Below, piece by piece: positions 11,169 through 21,600 of a stretch of DNA of 64,000 bases; the stretch's first letter is position 1; the number at the start of each line of letters is the position of its first letter. The notes beneath the pieces are model-generated. The model saw nothing but the letters and a program-made list of their open reading frames with translations, was not told the origin of the DNA and searched no databases. The position numbers and the translations under genes were made by a program. Origin of the DNA: Harmonia axyridis (lineage: Eukaryota > Arthropoda > Insecta > Coleoptera > Coccinellidae); NCBI RefSeq assembly GCF_914767665.1, contig NC_059504.1:27754001-27818000 (forward strand), written 5' to 3'.

Positions 11169-11981
11169 TTTAAATTTGTCTTTATAATATTTCTGTATAT
11201 ATTTGTATAATTTTTTCTACTGTATATAGTTTTTCATTTGGAATTTTCAATAAATTCTTTTTTCTGAAATTGTCTATTGAATCTTATTCTTCAATTTAGG
11301 ATTTGATCCTTTTATCCTTGATATCCATATATCGGTGAAATAGAAATTTCACCGATATTTTCATTCTGTCCATTACATATGTTTATCTTTTCTAAGATAA
11401 ACATTTCTAATGGACAGATTGAGAATATCAGTCCTGCCTAGACATAATTACTTCTAATGCTTAGAAATCCAAAAAAATTGGAATGAAAGTCCGGTCAACT
11501 CCAGAATGCCCGCTATATTGAGTGAGAAAAAAAATGGAATCGGAAGAAATAATAAAGGAAAAACGTGTTTTTTTCATCTCAGGAATATTAGGTTGAAATA
11601 AATGTATTGGCTGGTTAAAAATTTTAAGTTCGTTTGAAGATGGAAAATTTTTAGATGAGTAATTTTAGATTTAATTAGGTATTAGAGTTAATAGTTTCAT
11701 TTCCACTTTTTCATTTTTGATGAAATTCTTCTAATTTCCCGAATTGAGTTCTGGAACCCTGAGAAAAGTCATTAGGATATTAAAAAGTCGAAATTTTATA
11801 ACGGTTATGCGCACAAGTCACGACGTCTAACATTTCAGAAGGTAACATTTCTATAAGCATTACAATAAATTTCCTTACGAAATCTTTTCTCCAAATTCGT
11901 ACTTTGTGTGTGTATAAATATTTTTTATTAATTTCTCAAGTCAAAATAAAAAGTTAATAATCTCATTCTGTTATATGTTAT

Positions 11982-12227
11982 ATGTCGACCTTCAAAAGTT
12001 ACCGCACAAGGCTTCAGCATATTCAGCAGGCTGGTAAATTCGTCGCTGTGTATATGAAACTTATCAAAATATCTAAAAGTAAGTTGCACATCATAATTTC
12101 AAAATTTCCTCGAAATTTTGTAGCTAACATTAAAAATGATTCAAATCCATATCATTCTTCTGAGAAAAAAATTTGTAATCACCACCCATTAGAATTGATA
12201 AATAGGTACTTAATTGACTTTCTCTGA
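11982..12227 (+). CDS. 81-aa array protein (copy 7)
   Basis: Intact. K34, C65 and I78, identical to the copies at 15697 and 29118. Confidence 0.5.
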   Translation: MSTFKSYRTRLQHIQQAGKFVAVYMKLIKISKSKLHIIISKFPRNFVANIKNDSNPYHSSEKKICNHHPLELINRYLIDFL

Positions 12228-12483
12228 AGACCCTTTGTGAAAAGGTATATAAACAAATTTCAATTCAGCAATAACTTCAGTTAGTTTAGTTATGTTAAGG
12301 CTTACAGAGGAAGAAGAAGAATTCCTGTGATTCTACTCGATGCTTTCTCGCACTATGGTCCCACCTGTAGAGAGTGCTTACACACGTTCAAGTTACTTCA
12401 ATCAAGTAGGCTGTGCATTGATTATTTGCCACGAAAATAGTTTCATATTTTTTTTAAATTGAAAAAAGTGGGAATATAACAAA

Positions 12484-13026
12484 ATGGATAACAAGGTGAT
12501 ATTGAAAAAAAGATTGGCAAAACTGAAGAATTATTCGAACAATATGAGAAGAACATTACATCTCAAAAACCTTATTAGCAATATAAGAAAACTTTCAGTT
12601 GAAGAATTGAATGAAATTGTTAATATCAAGAAGAACGATAATAAGGAAAATAATCAACTAGACAATAATTTGGGTATTTTGTGTGTGAATTGCCCTGAGG
12701 ATGAAGATGAAAGAAGAAACGGCGAAGAACTGGCTAAAGAACATTTGGATTTATGTTTGCAAAGGGCATACCTTTTCAAAAAAATGCTTGAATTTCCGGT
12801 ATTCCAGATGAAAAATGGATTTACGGTAATCAAATTTAACCAATATGATGTGTCTTTGAGACAAGGAAATGTTATTCTACCCAGAAAACATTATTTCTAC
12901 TACACCTTACCAAATCGTGCAAAAAAATGCTATAATGATGAAACGATAGAATCAATGGCAGATTGGTTAATAACAAATAGTGCTTCCATAAATTATGACC
13001 AATTATATGAACAATTGTTAAATTAA
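12484..13026 (+). CDS. 180-aa array protein (copy 7)
   Basis: Intact. N79, T114 and Y140, the second member of the dimer duplication. Confidence 0.65.
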   Translation: MDNKVILKKRLAKLKNYSNNMRRTLHLKNLISNIRKLSVEELNEIVNIKKNDNKENNQLDNNLGILCVNCPEDEDERRNGEELAKEHLDLCLQRAYLFKKMLEFPVFQMKNGFTVIKFNQYDVSLRQGNVILPRKHYFYYTLPNRAKKCYNDETIESMADWLITNSASINYDQLYEQLLN

Positions 13027-13838
13027 TTTAAATTTGTCTTTTTAATATTTCTGTATATATTTGTATAATTTTTTCTACTGTATATAGTTTTTCATTTGAA
13101 ATTTTCAATAAATTCTTCTTTCTGAGATTGTCTATTGAATCTTATTCTTCAATTTAGGATTTGATCCTTTTATCCTTGATATCCATATCTCGGTGAAATA
13201 GAAATTTCACCGATATTTTCATTCTGTCCATTACATATGTTTATCTTTTCTAAGATAAACATTTCTAATGGACAGATTGAGAATATCAGTCCTGCCTAGA
13301 CATAATTACTTCTAATGCTTAGAAATCCAAAAAAATTGGAATGAAAGTCCGGTCAACTCCAGAATGCCCGCTATATTGAGTGAGAAAAAAAATGGAATCG
13401 GAAGAAATAATAAAGGAAAAACGTGTTTTTTCATCTCAGGAATATTAGGTTGAAATAAATGTATTATCTGGTTGAAAATTTTAAGTTCGTTTGAAGATGG
13501 AAAATTTTTAGATAAGTAATTTTAGATTTAATTAGGTATTAGAGTTAATAGTTTCATTTCCACTTTTTCATTTTTGATGAAATTCTTCTAATTTCCCGAA
13601 TTGAGTTCTGGAACCCTGAGAAAAGTCATTAGGATATTAAAAAGTCGAAATTTTATAACGGTTATGCGCACTAGTCACGACGTCTAACATTTCAGAAGGT
13701 AACATTTCTATAAGCATTACAATAAATTTCCTTACGAAATCTTTTCTCCAAATTCGTACTTTGTGTGTGTATAAATATTTTTCATTAATTTCTCAAGTCA
13801 AAATAAAAAGTTAATAATCTCATTCTGTTATATGTTAT

Positions 13839-14084
13839 ATGTCGACCTTCAAAAGTTACCGCACAAGGCTTCAGCATATTCAGCAGGCTGGTAAATTCGT
13901 CGCTGTGTATATGAAACTTATCAAAATATCTAAAAGTGAGTTGCACATCATAATTTCAAAATTTCCTCGAAATTTTGTAGCTAACATTAAAAATGATTCA
14001 AATCCATATCATTCTTCTGAGAAAAAAATTTTTAATCACCGCCCATTAGAATTGATAAATAGGTACTTAATGGACTTTCTCTGA
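13839..14084 (+). CDS. 81-aa array protein (copy 8)
   Basis: Intact. E34 and R68, the duplicate of the copy at 10124. Confidence 0.5.
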   Translation: MSTFKSYRTRLQHIQQAGKFVAVYMKLIKISKSELHIIISKFPRNFVANIKNDSNPYHSSEKKIFNHRPLELINRYLMDFL

Positions 14085-14340
14085 AGACCCTTTGTGAAAA
14101 GGTATATAAACAAATTTCAATTCAGCAATAACTTCAGTTAGTTTAGTTATGTTGAGGCTTACAGAGGAATAAGAAGAATTCCTGTGATTCTACTCGATGC
14201 TTTCTCGCACTATGGTCCCACCTGTAGAGAGTGCTTACACACGTTCAAGTTACTTCAATCAAGTAGGCTGTGCATTGATTATTTGCCACGAAAATAGTTT
14301 CATATTTTTTTTAAATTGAAAAAAGTGGGAATATAACAAA

Positions 14341-14883
14341 ATGGATAACAAGGTGATATTGAAAAAAAGATTGGCAAAACTGAAAAATTATTCGAACAAT
14401 ATGAGAAGAACATTACATCTCAAAAACCTTATTAGCAATATAAGAAAACTTTCAGTTGAAGAATTGAATGAAATTGTTAATATCAAGAAGAACGATAATA
14501 AGGAAAATAATCAACTAGACAATAATTTGGGTATTTTGTGTGTGAATTGCCCTGAGGATGAAGATGAAAGAAGAAAAGGCGAAGAACTGGCTAAAGAACA
14601 TTTGAATTTATGTTTGCAAAGGGCATACCTTTTCAAAAAAATGCTTGAATTTCCGGTATTCCAGATGAAAAATGGATTTCCGGTAATCAAATTCAACCAA
14701 TATGATGTGTCTTTGAGACAAGGAAATGTTATTCTACCCAGAAAACATTATTTCTACCACACCTTACCAAATCGTGCAAAAAAATGCTATAATGATGAAA
14801 CGATAGAATCAATGGCAGATTGGTTAATAACAAATAGTGCTTCCATAAATTATGACCAATTATATGAACAATTGTTAAATTAA
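14341..14883 (+). CDS. 180-aa array protein (copy 8)
   Basis: Intact. N89, the duplicate of the copy at 10626. Confidence 0.65.
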   Translation: MDNKVILKKRLAKLKNYSNNMRRTLHLKNLISNIRKLSVEELNEIVNIKKNDNKENNQLDNNLGILCVNCPEDEDERRKGEELAKEHLNLCLQRAYLFKKMLEFPVFQMKNGFPVIKFNQYDVSLRQGNVILPRKHYFYHTLPNRAKKCYNDETIESMADWLITNSASINYDQLYEQLLN

Positions 14884-15696
14884 TTTAAATTTGTCTTTAT
14901 AATATTTCTGTATATATTTGTATAATTTTTTCTACTGTATATAGTTTTTCATTTGGAATTTTCAATAAATTCTTTTTTCTGAAATTGTCTATTGAATCTT
15001 ATTCTTCAATTTAGGATTTGATCCTTTTATCCTTGATATCCATATATCGGTGAAATAGAAATTTCACCGATATTTTCATTCTGTCCATTACATATGTTTA
15101 TCTTTTCTAAGATAAACATTTCTAATGGACAGATTGAGAATATCAGTCCTGCCTAGACATAATTACTTCTAATGCTTAGAAATCCAAAAAAATTGGAATG
15201 AAAGTCCGGTCAACTCCAGAATGCCCGCTATATTGAGTGAGAAAAAAAATGGAATCGGAAGAAATAATAAAGGAAAAACGTGTTTTTTTCATCTCAGGAA
15301 TATTAGGTTGAAATAAATGTATTGGCTGGTTAAAAATTTTAAGTTCGTTTGAAGATGGAAAATTTTTAGATGAGTAATTTTAGATTTAATTAGGTATTAG
15401 AGTTAATAGTTTCATTTCCACTTTTTCATTTTTGATGAAATTCTTCTAATTTCCCGAATTGAGTTCTGGAACCCTGAGAAAAGTCATTAGGATATTAAAA
15501 AGTCGAAATTTTATAACGGTTATGCGCACAAGTCACGACGTCTAACATTTCAGAAGGTAACATTTCTATAAGCATTACAATAAATTTCCTTACGAAATCT
15601 TTTCTCCAAATTCGTACTTTGTGTGTGTATAAATATTTTTTATTAATTTCTCAAGTCAAAATAAAAAGTTAATAATCTCATTCTGTTATATGTTAT

Positions 15697-15942
15697 ATGT
15701 CGACCTTCAAAAGTTACCGCACAAGGCTTCAGCATATTCAGCAGGCTGGTAAATTCGTCGCTGTGTATATGAAACTTATCAAAATATCTAAAAGTAAGTT
15801 GCACATCATAATTTCAAAATTTCCTCGAAATTTTGTAGCTAACATTAAAAATGATTCAAATCCATATCATTCTTCTGAGAAAAAAATTTGTAATCACCAC
15901 CCATTAGAATTGATAAATAGGTACTTAATTGACTTTCTCTGA
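15697..15942 (+). CDS. 81-aa array protein (copy 9)
   Basis: Intact. K34, C65 and I78. The dimer duplication appears to end near its 3' end. Confidence 0.5.
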   Translation: MSTFKSYRTRLQHIQQAGKFVAVYMKLIKISKSKLHIIISKFPRNFVANIKNDSNPYHSSEKKICNHHPLELINRYLIDFL

Positions 15943-16198
15943 AGACCCTTTGTGAAAAGGTATATAAACAAATTTCAATTCAGCAATAACTTCAGTTAGT
16001 TTAGTTATGTTAAGGCTTACAGAGGAAGAAGAAGAATTCCTGTGATTCTACTCGATGCTTTCTCGCACTATGGTCCCACCTGTAGAGAGTGCTTACACAC
16101 GTTCAAGTTACTTCAATCAAGTAGGCTGTGCATTGATTATTTGCCACGAAAATAGTTTCTTATTTTTTTTAAATTGAAAAAAGTGGGAATATAACAAA

Positions 16199-16741
16199 AT
16201 GGATAACAAGGTGATATTGAAAAAAAGATTGGCAAAACTGAAGAATTATTCGAACAATATGAGAAGAACATTACATCTCAAAAACCTTATTAGCAATATA
16301 AGAAAACTTTCAGTTGAAGAATTGAATGAAATTGTTAATATCAAGAAGAACGATAATAAGGAAAATGATCAACTAGACAATAATTTGGGTATTTTGTGTG
16401 TGAATTGCCCTGAGGATGAAGATGAAAGAAGAAAAGGCGAAGAACTGGCTAAACAACATTTGGATTTATGTTTGCAAAGGGCATACCTTTTCAAAAAAAT
16501 GCTTGAATTTCCGGTATTCCAGATGAAAAATGGATTTCCGGTAATCAAATTTAACCAATATGATGTGTCTTTGAGACAAGGAAATGTTATTCTACCCAGA
16601 AAACATTATTTCTACCACACCTTACCAAATCGTGCAAAAAAATGCTATAATGATGAAACGATAGAATCAATGGCAGATTGGTTAATAACAAATAGTGCTT
16701 CCATAAATTATGACCAATTATATGAACAATTGTTAAATTAA
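16199..16741 (+). CDS. 180-aa array protein (copy 9), 3' UTR split by retrotransposon
   Basis: Intact coding region with D57 and Q86. The retrotransposon sits 32 bp after the stop, so this copy is separated from its normal AATAAA (now just past 24600) by 7.8 kb of antisense-oriented element. Confidence 0.6.
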   Translation: MDNKVILKKRLAKLKNYSNNMRRTLHLKNLISNIRKLSVEELNEIVNIKKNDNKENDQLDNNLGILCVNCPEDEDERRKGEELAKQHLDLCLQRAYLFKKMLEFPVFQMKNGFPVIKFNQYDVSLRQGNVILPRKHYFYHTLPNRAKKCYNDETIESMADWLITNSASINYDQLYEQLLN

Positions 16742-16773
16742 TTTGAATTTGTCTTTTTAATATTTCTGTATAT

Positions 16774-17101
16774 AATTATGTTTTTCGTTGAGAAAACCAC
16801 GTTTTTAAAAAACGAATTTATTTACAAGGAAATATGGAAATGAACAATAGGATGAATCTAAGATGATTCTAAAGCTGATTATCTATCTGACTGACTATCT
16901 GACTGACTATCTGACTGACTGACTGACAATAACATATTGTCTCCTATTTATAACATTATATTTTCTTATCTTAATTGACGCCACGTGTCGAACCACCTGC
17001 ATTATGCTGGTGTAAGCAAAATGCAGCACACTGATATGTGAATCTAAATGAACAATACAATATTACGTCAATTGATCAGAACGGGATGGAATCCTGTAAT
17101 T
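16774..17101 (-). repeat. 3' LTR (328 bp)
   Basis: It begins AATTA and ends TAATT on either strand and matches the right-hand LTR base for base by eye. The env reading frame ends inside it. It carries the polyadenylation signal AATAAA at 16817-16822 (minus strand). A tetranucleotide-like run of GACT/TATC repeats lies in the middle. Confidence 0.95.
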
Positions 17102-18611
17102 CCTCCCCACCTAAGTTAAAGTTATCACCTTTAATAGGTGTGACTTTAGCAAGTCTATTATTTTTCAAATATTTAAAAATAAGAAAAAATATCAAAATCA
17201 ATATTATTATAAACATAAGAATAAAAATTAATGAATATCCTGGTTGGATGTGCCATTCTTCTAGGTCTTCCAACTGGATGTCAGGGATGTCTTCTTTCTT
17301 GAAGTTCGAACTGGGCTGGTTCTTCATTGGATGAGCCATCTTGGGCAGGACAATGTATTTTTCTTCCATAATCGTTGAAATGGGAAAAATTTCCTTTTGT
17401 GTGTTTCCTACAACACATCTTGAACGAAGGATTGCCGTTGGGGGTATGAAATAATGTTTTGTTTGCTGTGGGCATTTCTCTTGGACTTTTTCATTTTTGA
17501 TTGAGAGGATATTTCCATCTTCTAGAAGTTTCAAGTTAGCTTGTGGGACTGATACAATTCTTGAACAATTTTCTTTGTGATTTTTCAACAAATTTCTGTT
17601 GCATTCTGGAGGCTTGGATAGTAGATCTTGATCGCAAAGGAAGTCTTCTTCAACTGGGTGACATTGACTCGTACTCCATAGTAATTCTTCTTCTTGTGAG
17701 AGCATGTAGGAGTCGGTTAAGGAAAGGGATTCATTATTTTGGGAAAGAAAGTAAAACTTGTATAATTCGTATCCCTTTTCATAAATGGTTGGAATAGATA
17801 TAAGAAATAGTAAAATTTTATTTTTGAAAATTACCTTAGTATGGCATAATTGATAATAGTCTTTTATATGATGTAAGGGAATGATACTTGAATTTTTGAT
17901 TACTTCTAAAAACTTTGAATAGGGTAAAATGGATTCATGCAACAAATGTAACCTAGCAAAACTAATTGCAGTTTGAATTTCATCCAAAGTATTTTTAATG
18001 TCTTTGAGTTCAAAAGTCATAAGATGCATTTGCTGAACTTCTTCGAGTGCTGGTACAATTTTTAATAATTCAAGATTATCATGCATTTTCTGAAATTTAT
18101 CAATATATTTGTTTTTCAAGTCATTAACTACAGTAGCGATCTTCTTTTGATTCCTTATGAGGGTTTCCTCATTTTTCTTTATACTATTAAAATAATTTCT
18201 GTATAATTCTTCATCGTCAGAATCTAAGGTTCCAAAGAGTATTTTTGAGATTTTGCCTCCTAAATTAATCAATCCTCTCTTAGTCCGTATTTTGTCATTA
18301 ACTATTTCTTCGAACGATTCAATATTTATTTTATTAGACTCTTGCAAATATCTATAGTTTGCAGTCTGCGAAAAACCTAATGGTTCCTTCTTAAATTTAT
18401 CTATTTCTTTCTGATATGCCAAAATTACATTTTCTATTTTATTTAAATCAATATGATAAATTAGTTGTAAATTCTTTTTTGTTATGTAAGCTTTTCCTAA
18501 TTGAATCGGCAATACATTATTTTCAATTGGAATAATTTCTAGTGAATTAATTATCTTCGTTACTTTTATCATTAAAATTATAATTATCAATGTAAATGAA
18601 TGGTGATCCAT
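17076..18611 (-). CDS. env: Env-like fusion glycoprotein of the retrotransposon
   Basis: A 511-aa class of membrane fusion protein found in insect errantiviruses and related to baculovirus F proteins. An N-terminal hydrophobic signal lies at about residues 6-22. A furin-type site RTKR at 109-112 is followed by a fusion-peptide-like segment (113-130) ending in the FGTLD motif typical of Gypsy Env. Long helical segments follow, then a Cys-rich region around 330-420, potential N-glycosylation sites, and one transmembrane segment at about 460-480 with a short tail. The last codons lie inside the 3' LTR. It is probably made from a spliced mRNA: a 3' splice site sits just before its ATG. No break is visible. 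Confidence 0.9.
   Translation of the reverse strand: MDHHSFTLIIIILMIKVTKIINSLEIIPIENNVLPIQLGKAYITKKNLQLIYHIDLNKIENVILAYQKEIDKFKKEPLGFSQTANYRYLQESNKINIESFEEIVNDKIRTKRGLINLGGKISKILFGTLDSDDEELYRNYFNSIKKNEETLIRNQKKIATVVNDLKNKYIDKFQKMHDNLELLKIVPALEEVQQMHLMTFELKDIKNTLDEIQTAISFARLHLLHESILPYSKFLEVIKNSSIIPLHHIKDYYQLCHTKVIFKNKILLFLISIPTIYEKGYELYKFYFLSQNNESLSLTDSYMLSQEEELLWSTSQCHPVEEDFLCDQDLLSKPPECNRNLLKNHKENCSRIVSVPQANLKLLEDGNILSIKNEKVQEKCPQQTKHYFIPPTAILRSRCVVGNTQKEIFPISTIMEEKYIVLPKMAHPMKNQPSSNFKKEDIPDIQLEDLEEWHIQPGYSLIFILMFIIILILIFFLIFKYLKNNRLAKVTPIKGDNFNLGGEELQDSIPF
17102..17111 (-). other. Polypurine tract
   Basis: On the element's strand GGTGGGGAGG directly abuts the 3' LTR, the expected plus-strand DNA priming site. 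Confidence 0.85.
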
Positions 18612-18618
18612 GTTGAAT

Positions 18619-18630
18619 CTGAAAATAAAA
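18619..18630 (-). promoter_or_regulatory. Splice acceptor for the env mRNA
   Basis: On the element's strand TTTTATTTTCAG ends 7 bases before the env ATG, a good 3' splice site lying between the pol stop and env. Confidence 0.7.
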
Positions 18631-18638
18631 TTTGAAAG

Positions 18639-21600
18639 TTACTTCTTTCGTTGCTTCATAATTTTCTTATGATAAATATGTTTATTTTTCGAATCTTGAA
18701 TACGATGTGAGTCTATTTCACTTGCATCGATTCTTTTGAACGCTGGGTCGAGTTTTCTTGTTTTCGGATTTTTAATATACGTTGGATTTTCATTTAAGGG
18801 ACGATCAGCAGATCTTTTCTTATTTGTTTTTTCTAAACGGGCCAAGTTTTTCTCTTGTCGTTTTTCTAAATGTTTTGAAATATCGTTGAAATTTTCTAAG
18901 TAATTTTCAACATAATTTTGATTTTGTTCATTATGAGTTCTTTCAATGGGTAAAGAATAATTTAAGTCGGCTTTGATGATTTGCATTGGAGTCATCTCTA
19001 GACTCGAATGATTTGAATTATTATAACTTAATAAGGCTTGAGCTAATTTATTTTGAAAAGTCAAATTTTTATTTCCAATTGTTCTCAATTGTTCTATGAG
19101 AGTAGAATGAAATCTTTCAACTAACGCATTTGAATTTGGGTTATAATTCGTGATATAATGTATTTCGATTTTATGGACTTCGCAAAAATCTTGTATTACT
19201 TTATTTTTAAATTCGATCCCATTATCACAAGTAATTTTGTTAGGGATTCCATAATGACTAAAATAAATTAATAATTTGTCCATAATTTCTGATCCTGTCT
19301 TTTGTAACAAAGGATAGCATTGTCCAAATCTGGAAAAAGAATCTATCACGCTTAAACAATTCGTTTGATTAAATTTAATCGTGTCACAGTAGACATGAGT
19401 AAAAGGTTTTGTACCGACGGGATTTGGTTTAAATTGAAGTTGAACTGGAGTTCTTTCATATTTAGATTTTTGACAAATTTCACATGTATTTATATAATTC
19501 TGAATATCTTTACTCATATTCGGCCAATAATACTTTCTTTTCAAACTTAATAAATTTTCGCGTAATCCACGATGTAAAGTTTTGGTTTCATGGAATTGTT
19601 TCATTCTAAGGAGTTGTTCCTCCTTGTCTTCAACATCTTCTACTAATGTTCTCGATATTTTCAAATCAAGGCTCTTATAATCGAATTTCTCTTGCAAAAT
19701 TCGTATAAGAGGTTTTTCTAATTCTAATGATTTGAAGTATATTGTATAAGGACTTTTTGGACGTAGATATTCTCGAATAAATCTACATAAATCTGTTTCG
19801 ACAGAATTTACTGATACAAGAAATCTTAATTTTTCTCCGAACAATTTAATTTTCGTAACATCATAATTCGATGCTTTTTTAAATATGACCTGCAAATTCG
19901 CGGAGTTTATACTTCTCTCCGTATAAGGTATTTCAAAGATAGGGTTTTCTATACTACTGTGAATGGTTACATCATCGTGTATAATCACGTTTGAAGTTTC
20001 GAAATCAATTATATTTTCATCTTCATTTTCATTGGAATCATCATTTTCGCATTCACCTGCATTTAGTAATTCCAAGCATTCATCAAGTTCTTCGTCAGTA
20101 ACTTGATTAATTATTGACACTAAGTCATCTTCAATACCATTATTTATTTCTTCGATTTCGTTCAAATCGTTCATTTGCATATTTGATGCTTCGATTTGAT
20201 TTATTTCATTACCATTCTTATTTGGTAAATAGAATATAGTAATTTTCATATTCAAATTCAGAAAAATATATTTTATCATATTAAAAATTGTGGACCATTT
20301 CAATCGGTCTAATCCGCTACTTATACGTGGTATTGCTAAATATTTTTCATTATTCATTTCACAAATTTCTCTCAGTTCCATTAGAGATTTAAATACGTTT
20401 TCGTACGTAGGTTTATCATAGTAATTTTCTTTCGTTATTAAATAATAAATATTTCTATTATCTTTTCGAATCTTGGCAACTTGACCTACCATTTTATTTT
20501 GCGATTTCAGTTTTTCAATATTTCCGTATTTATTTTTAAAACAGACGGCTATACCTCGACTCATGTGGAAGTCTTTAGAAACACAATGCGCTAATGCATA
20601 ATTTTTAGGGGCTTTAAATAAATTACCTTCTTTCTCTTTTACATTTGGAGAATCCGTTATTTCATTTATTTCATTCAGCTTTATAAAATTTTCAAAATTA
20701 ATTTCATTTTCTATAACAATTCTGCTCAATGCATCTGCATTATTCATTGAACCTTTTCTATATCTAATTTCATAGTCAAATTCCTCTAATTTAATTCGCC
20801 ATCGCATAAGGCGAGAATTTGGTTCTTTTAATGAAAATAACCAAGTTAATGGTTTATGATCCGTATAAATTATAAATTTTCTTCCGTACAAATAGGGTCT
20901 AAAAAATTTGCAACTGAATAAAATAGCCAAAAGCTCCTTTTCTATGGTGCTATATTTTATTTCCGATTGGCTGAGAGTACGACTAGCATACGCTACAGGT
21001 AAATCACCTGGCGGAGTACCTTGAGAAAGAACTGAACCGATTGCATATCCGGATGCATCTGTCGTAAGCACGAAAGGTTTATTAAAATCAGGATAACATA
21101 GGATTGGATGGTTTAAAAGGTTACGTTTCAGAACCTGAAAAGCTTCTACATATTTTATATCATCAATATTAATTTTCGCTTCTTTTTTTAAACACGCACT
21201 TAAAGGTTTTGCTATCTTTGCAAAATTAGGAATGAATTTTCTATAATATCCTACTAAACCAAGGAAAGATTTGATTTCTTTCGGTGTTTTAGGAATTGGA
21301 AATTTAGTTACTGCTTCTAATTTTTTTGGATTAGGTTTTATTCCTTCTGGAGTTATAATGTGACCTAAAAATTCGATTTCTGTTTTAAAGAAATGACATT
21401 TATCTAATTGAATTTTCATATCATCTTTCATAAGTGTTTCCAATATAGTATGAATATCAGCCAAATGCTGTTCTACTGTTTCTGAAAAAATAATTATGTC
21501 ATCCATATAAATATGACAAATTTTTCCTATATAATCTTTCAAAGTATTATTCATCAATCGCTGAAATGTAGCAGGCGCATTTTTTAAACCAAATGGCATT

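Larger units (their letters stand above)
8513..15944 (+). repeat. Higher-order duplication of a two-unit block (3715 bp)
   Basis: Units beginning at 8267 and 10124 recur at 11982 and 13839 with the same private variants. N79/T114/Y140 in the 180-aa ORF occur at 8769 and 12484. Arg68 in the 81-aa ORF occurs at 10124 and 13839. The uORF stop in the stretch ggaataagaag, the spacer change gcacaagtc and the hairpin change atatatcgg are also shared 3715 bp apart. Approximate halves are 8513-12228 and 12229-15944. Boundaries are estimated from where the shared variants stop. Confidence 0.85.
1..16773 (+). repeat. Tandem array, left block (~1.86-kb units)
   Basis: Head-to-tail copies of one ~1857-bp unit. 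Spacing between successive 81-aa ORF starts is 1857, 1856, 1858, 1858, 1857, 1858, 1857 and 1858. The block opens in the last codons of a preceding copy (1-25) and is cut at 16773 by an LTR retrotransposon inside a 3' UTR. Length differences are mostly in homopolymer runs. Every unit has the same order: TATA, 81-aa ORF, TATA/initiator, small uORFs, 180-aa ORF, AATAAA, two hairpins, and an AT-rich spacer of about 500 bp in which I see no gene. The array continues beyond the left edge. Confidence 0.98.
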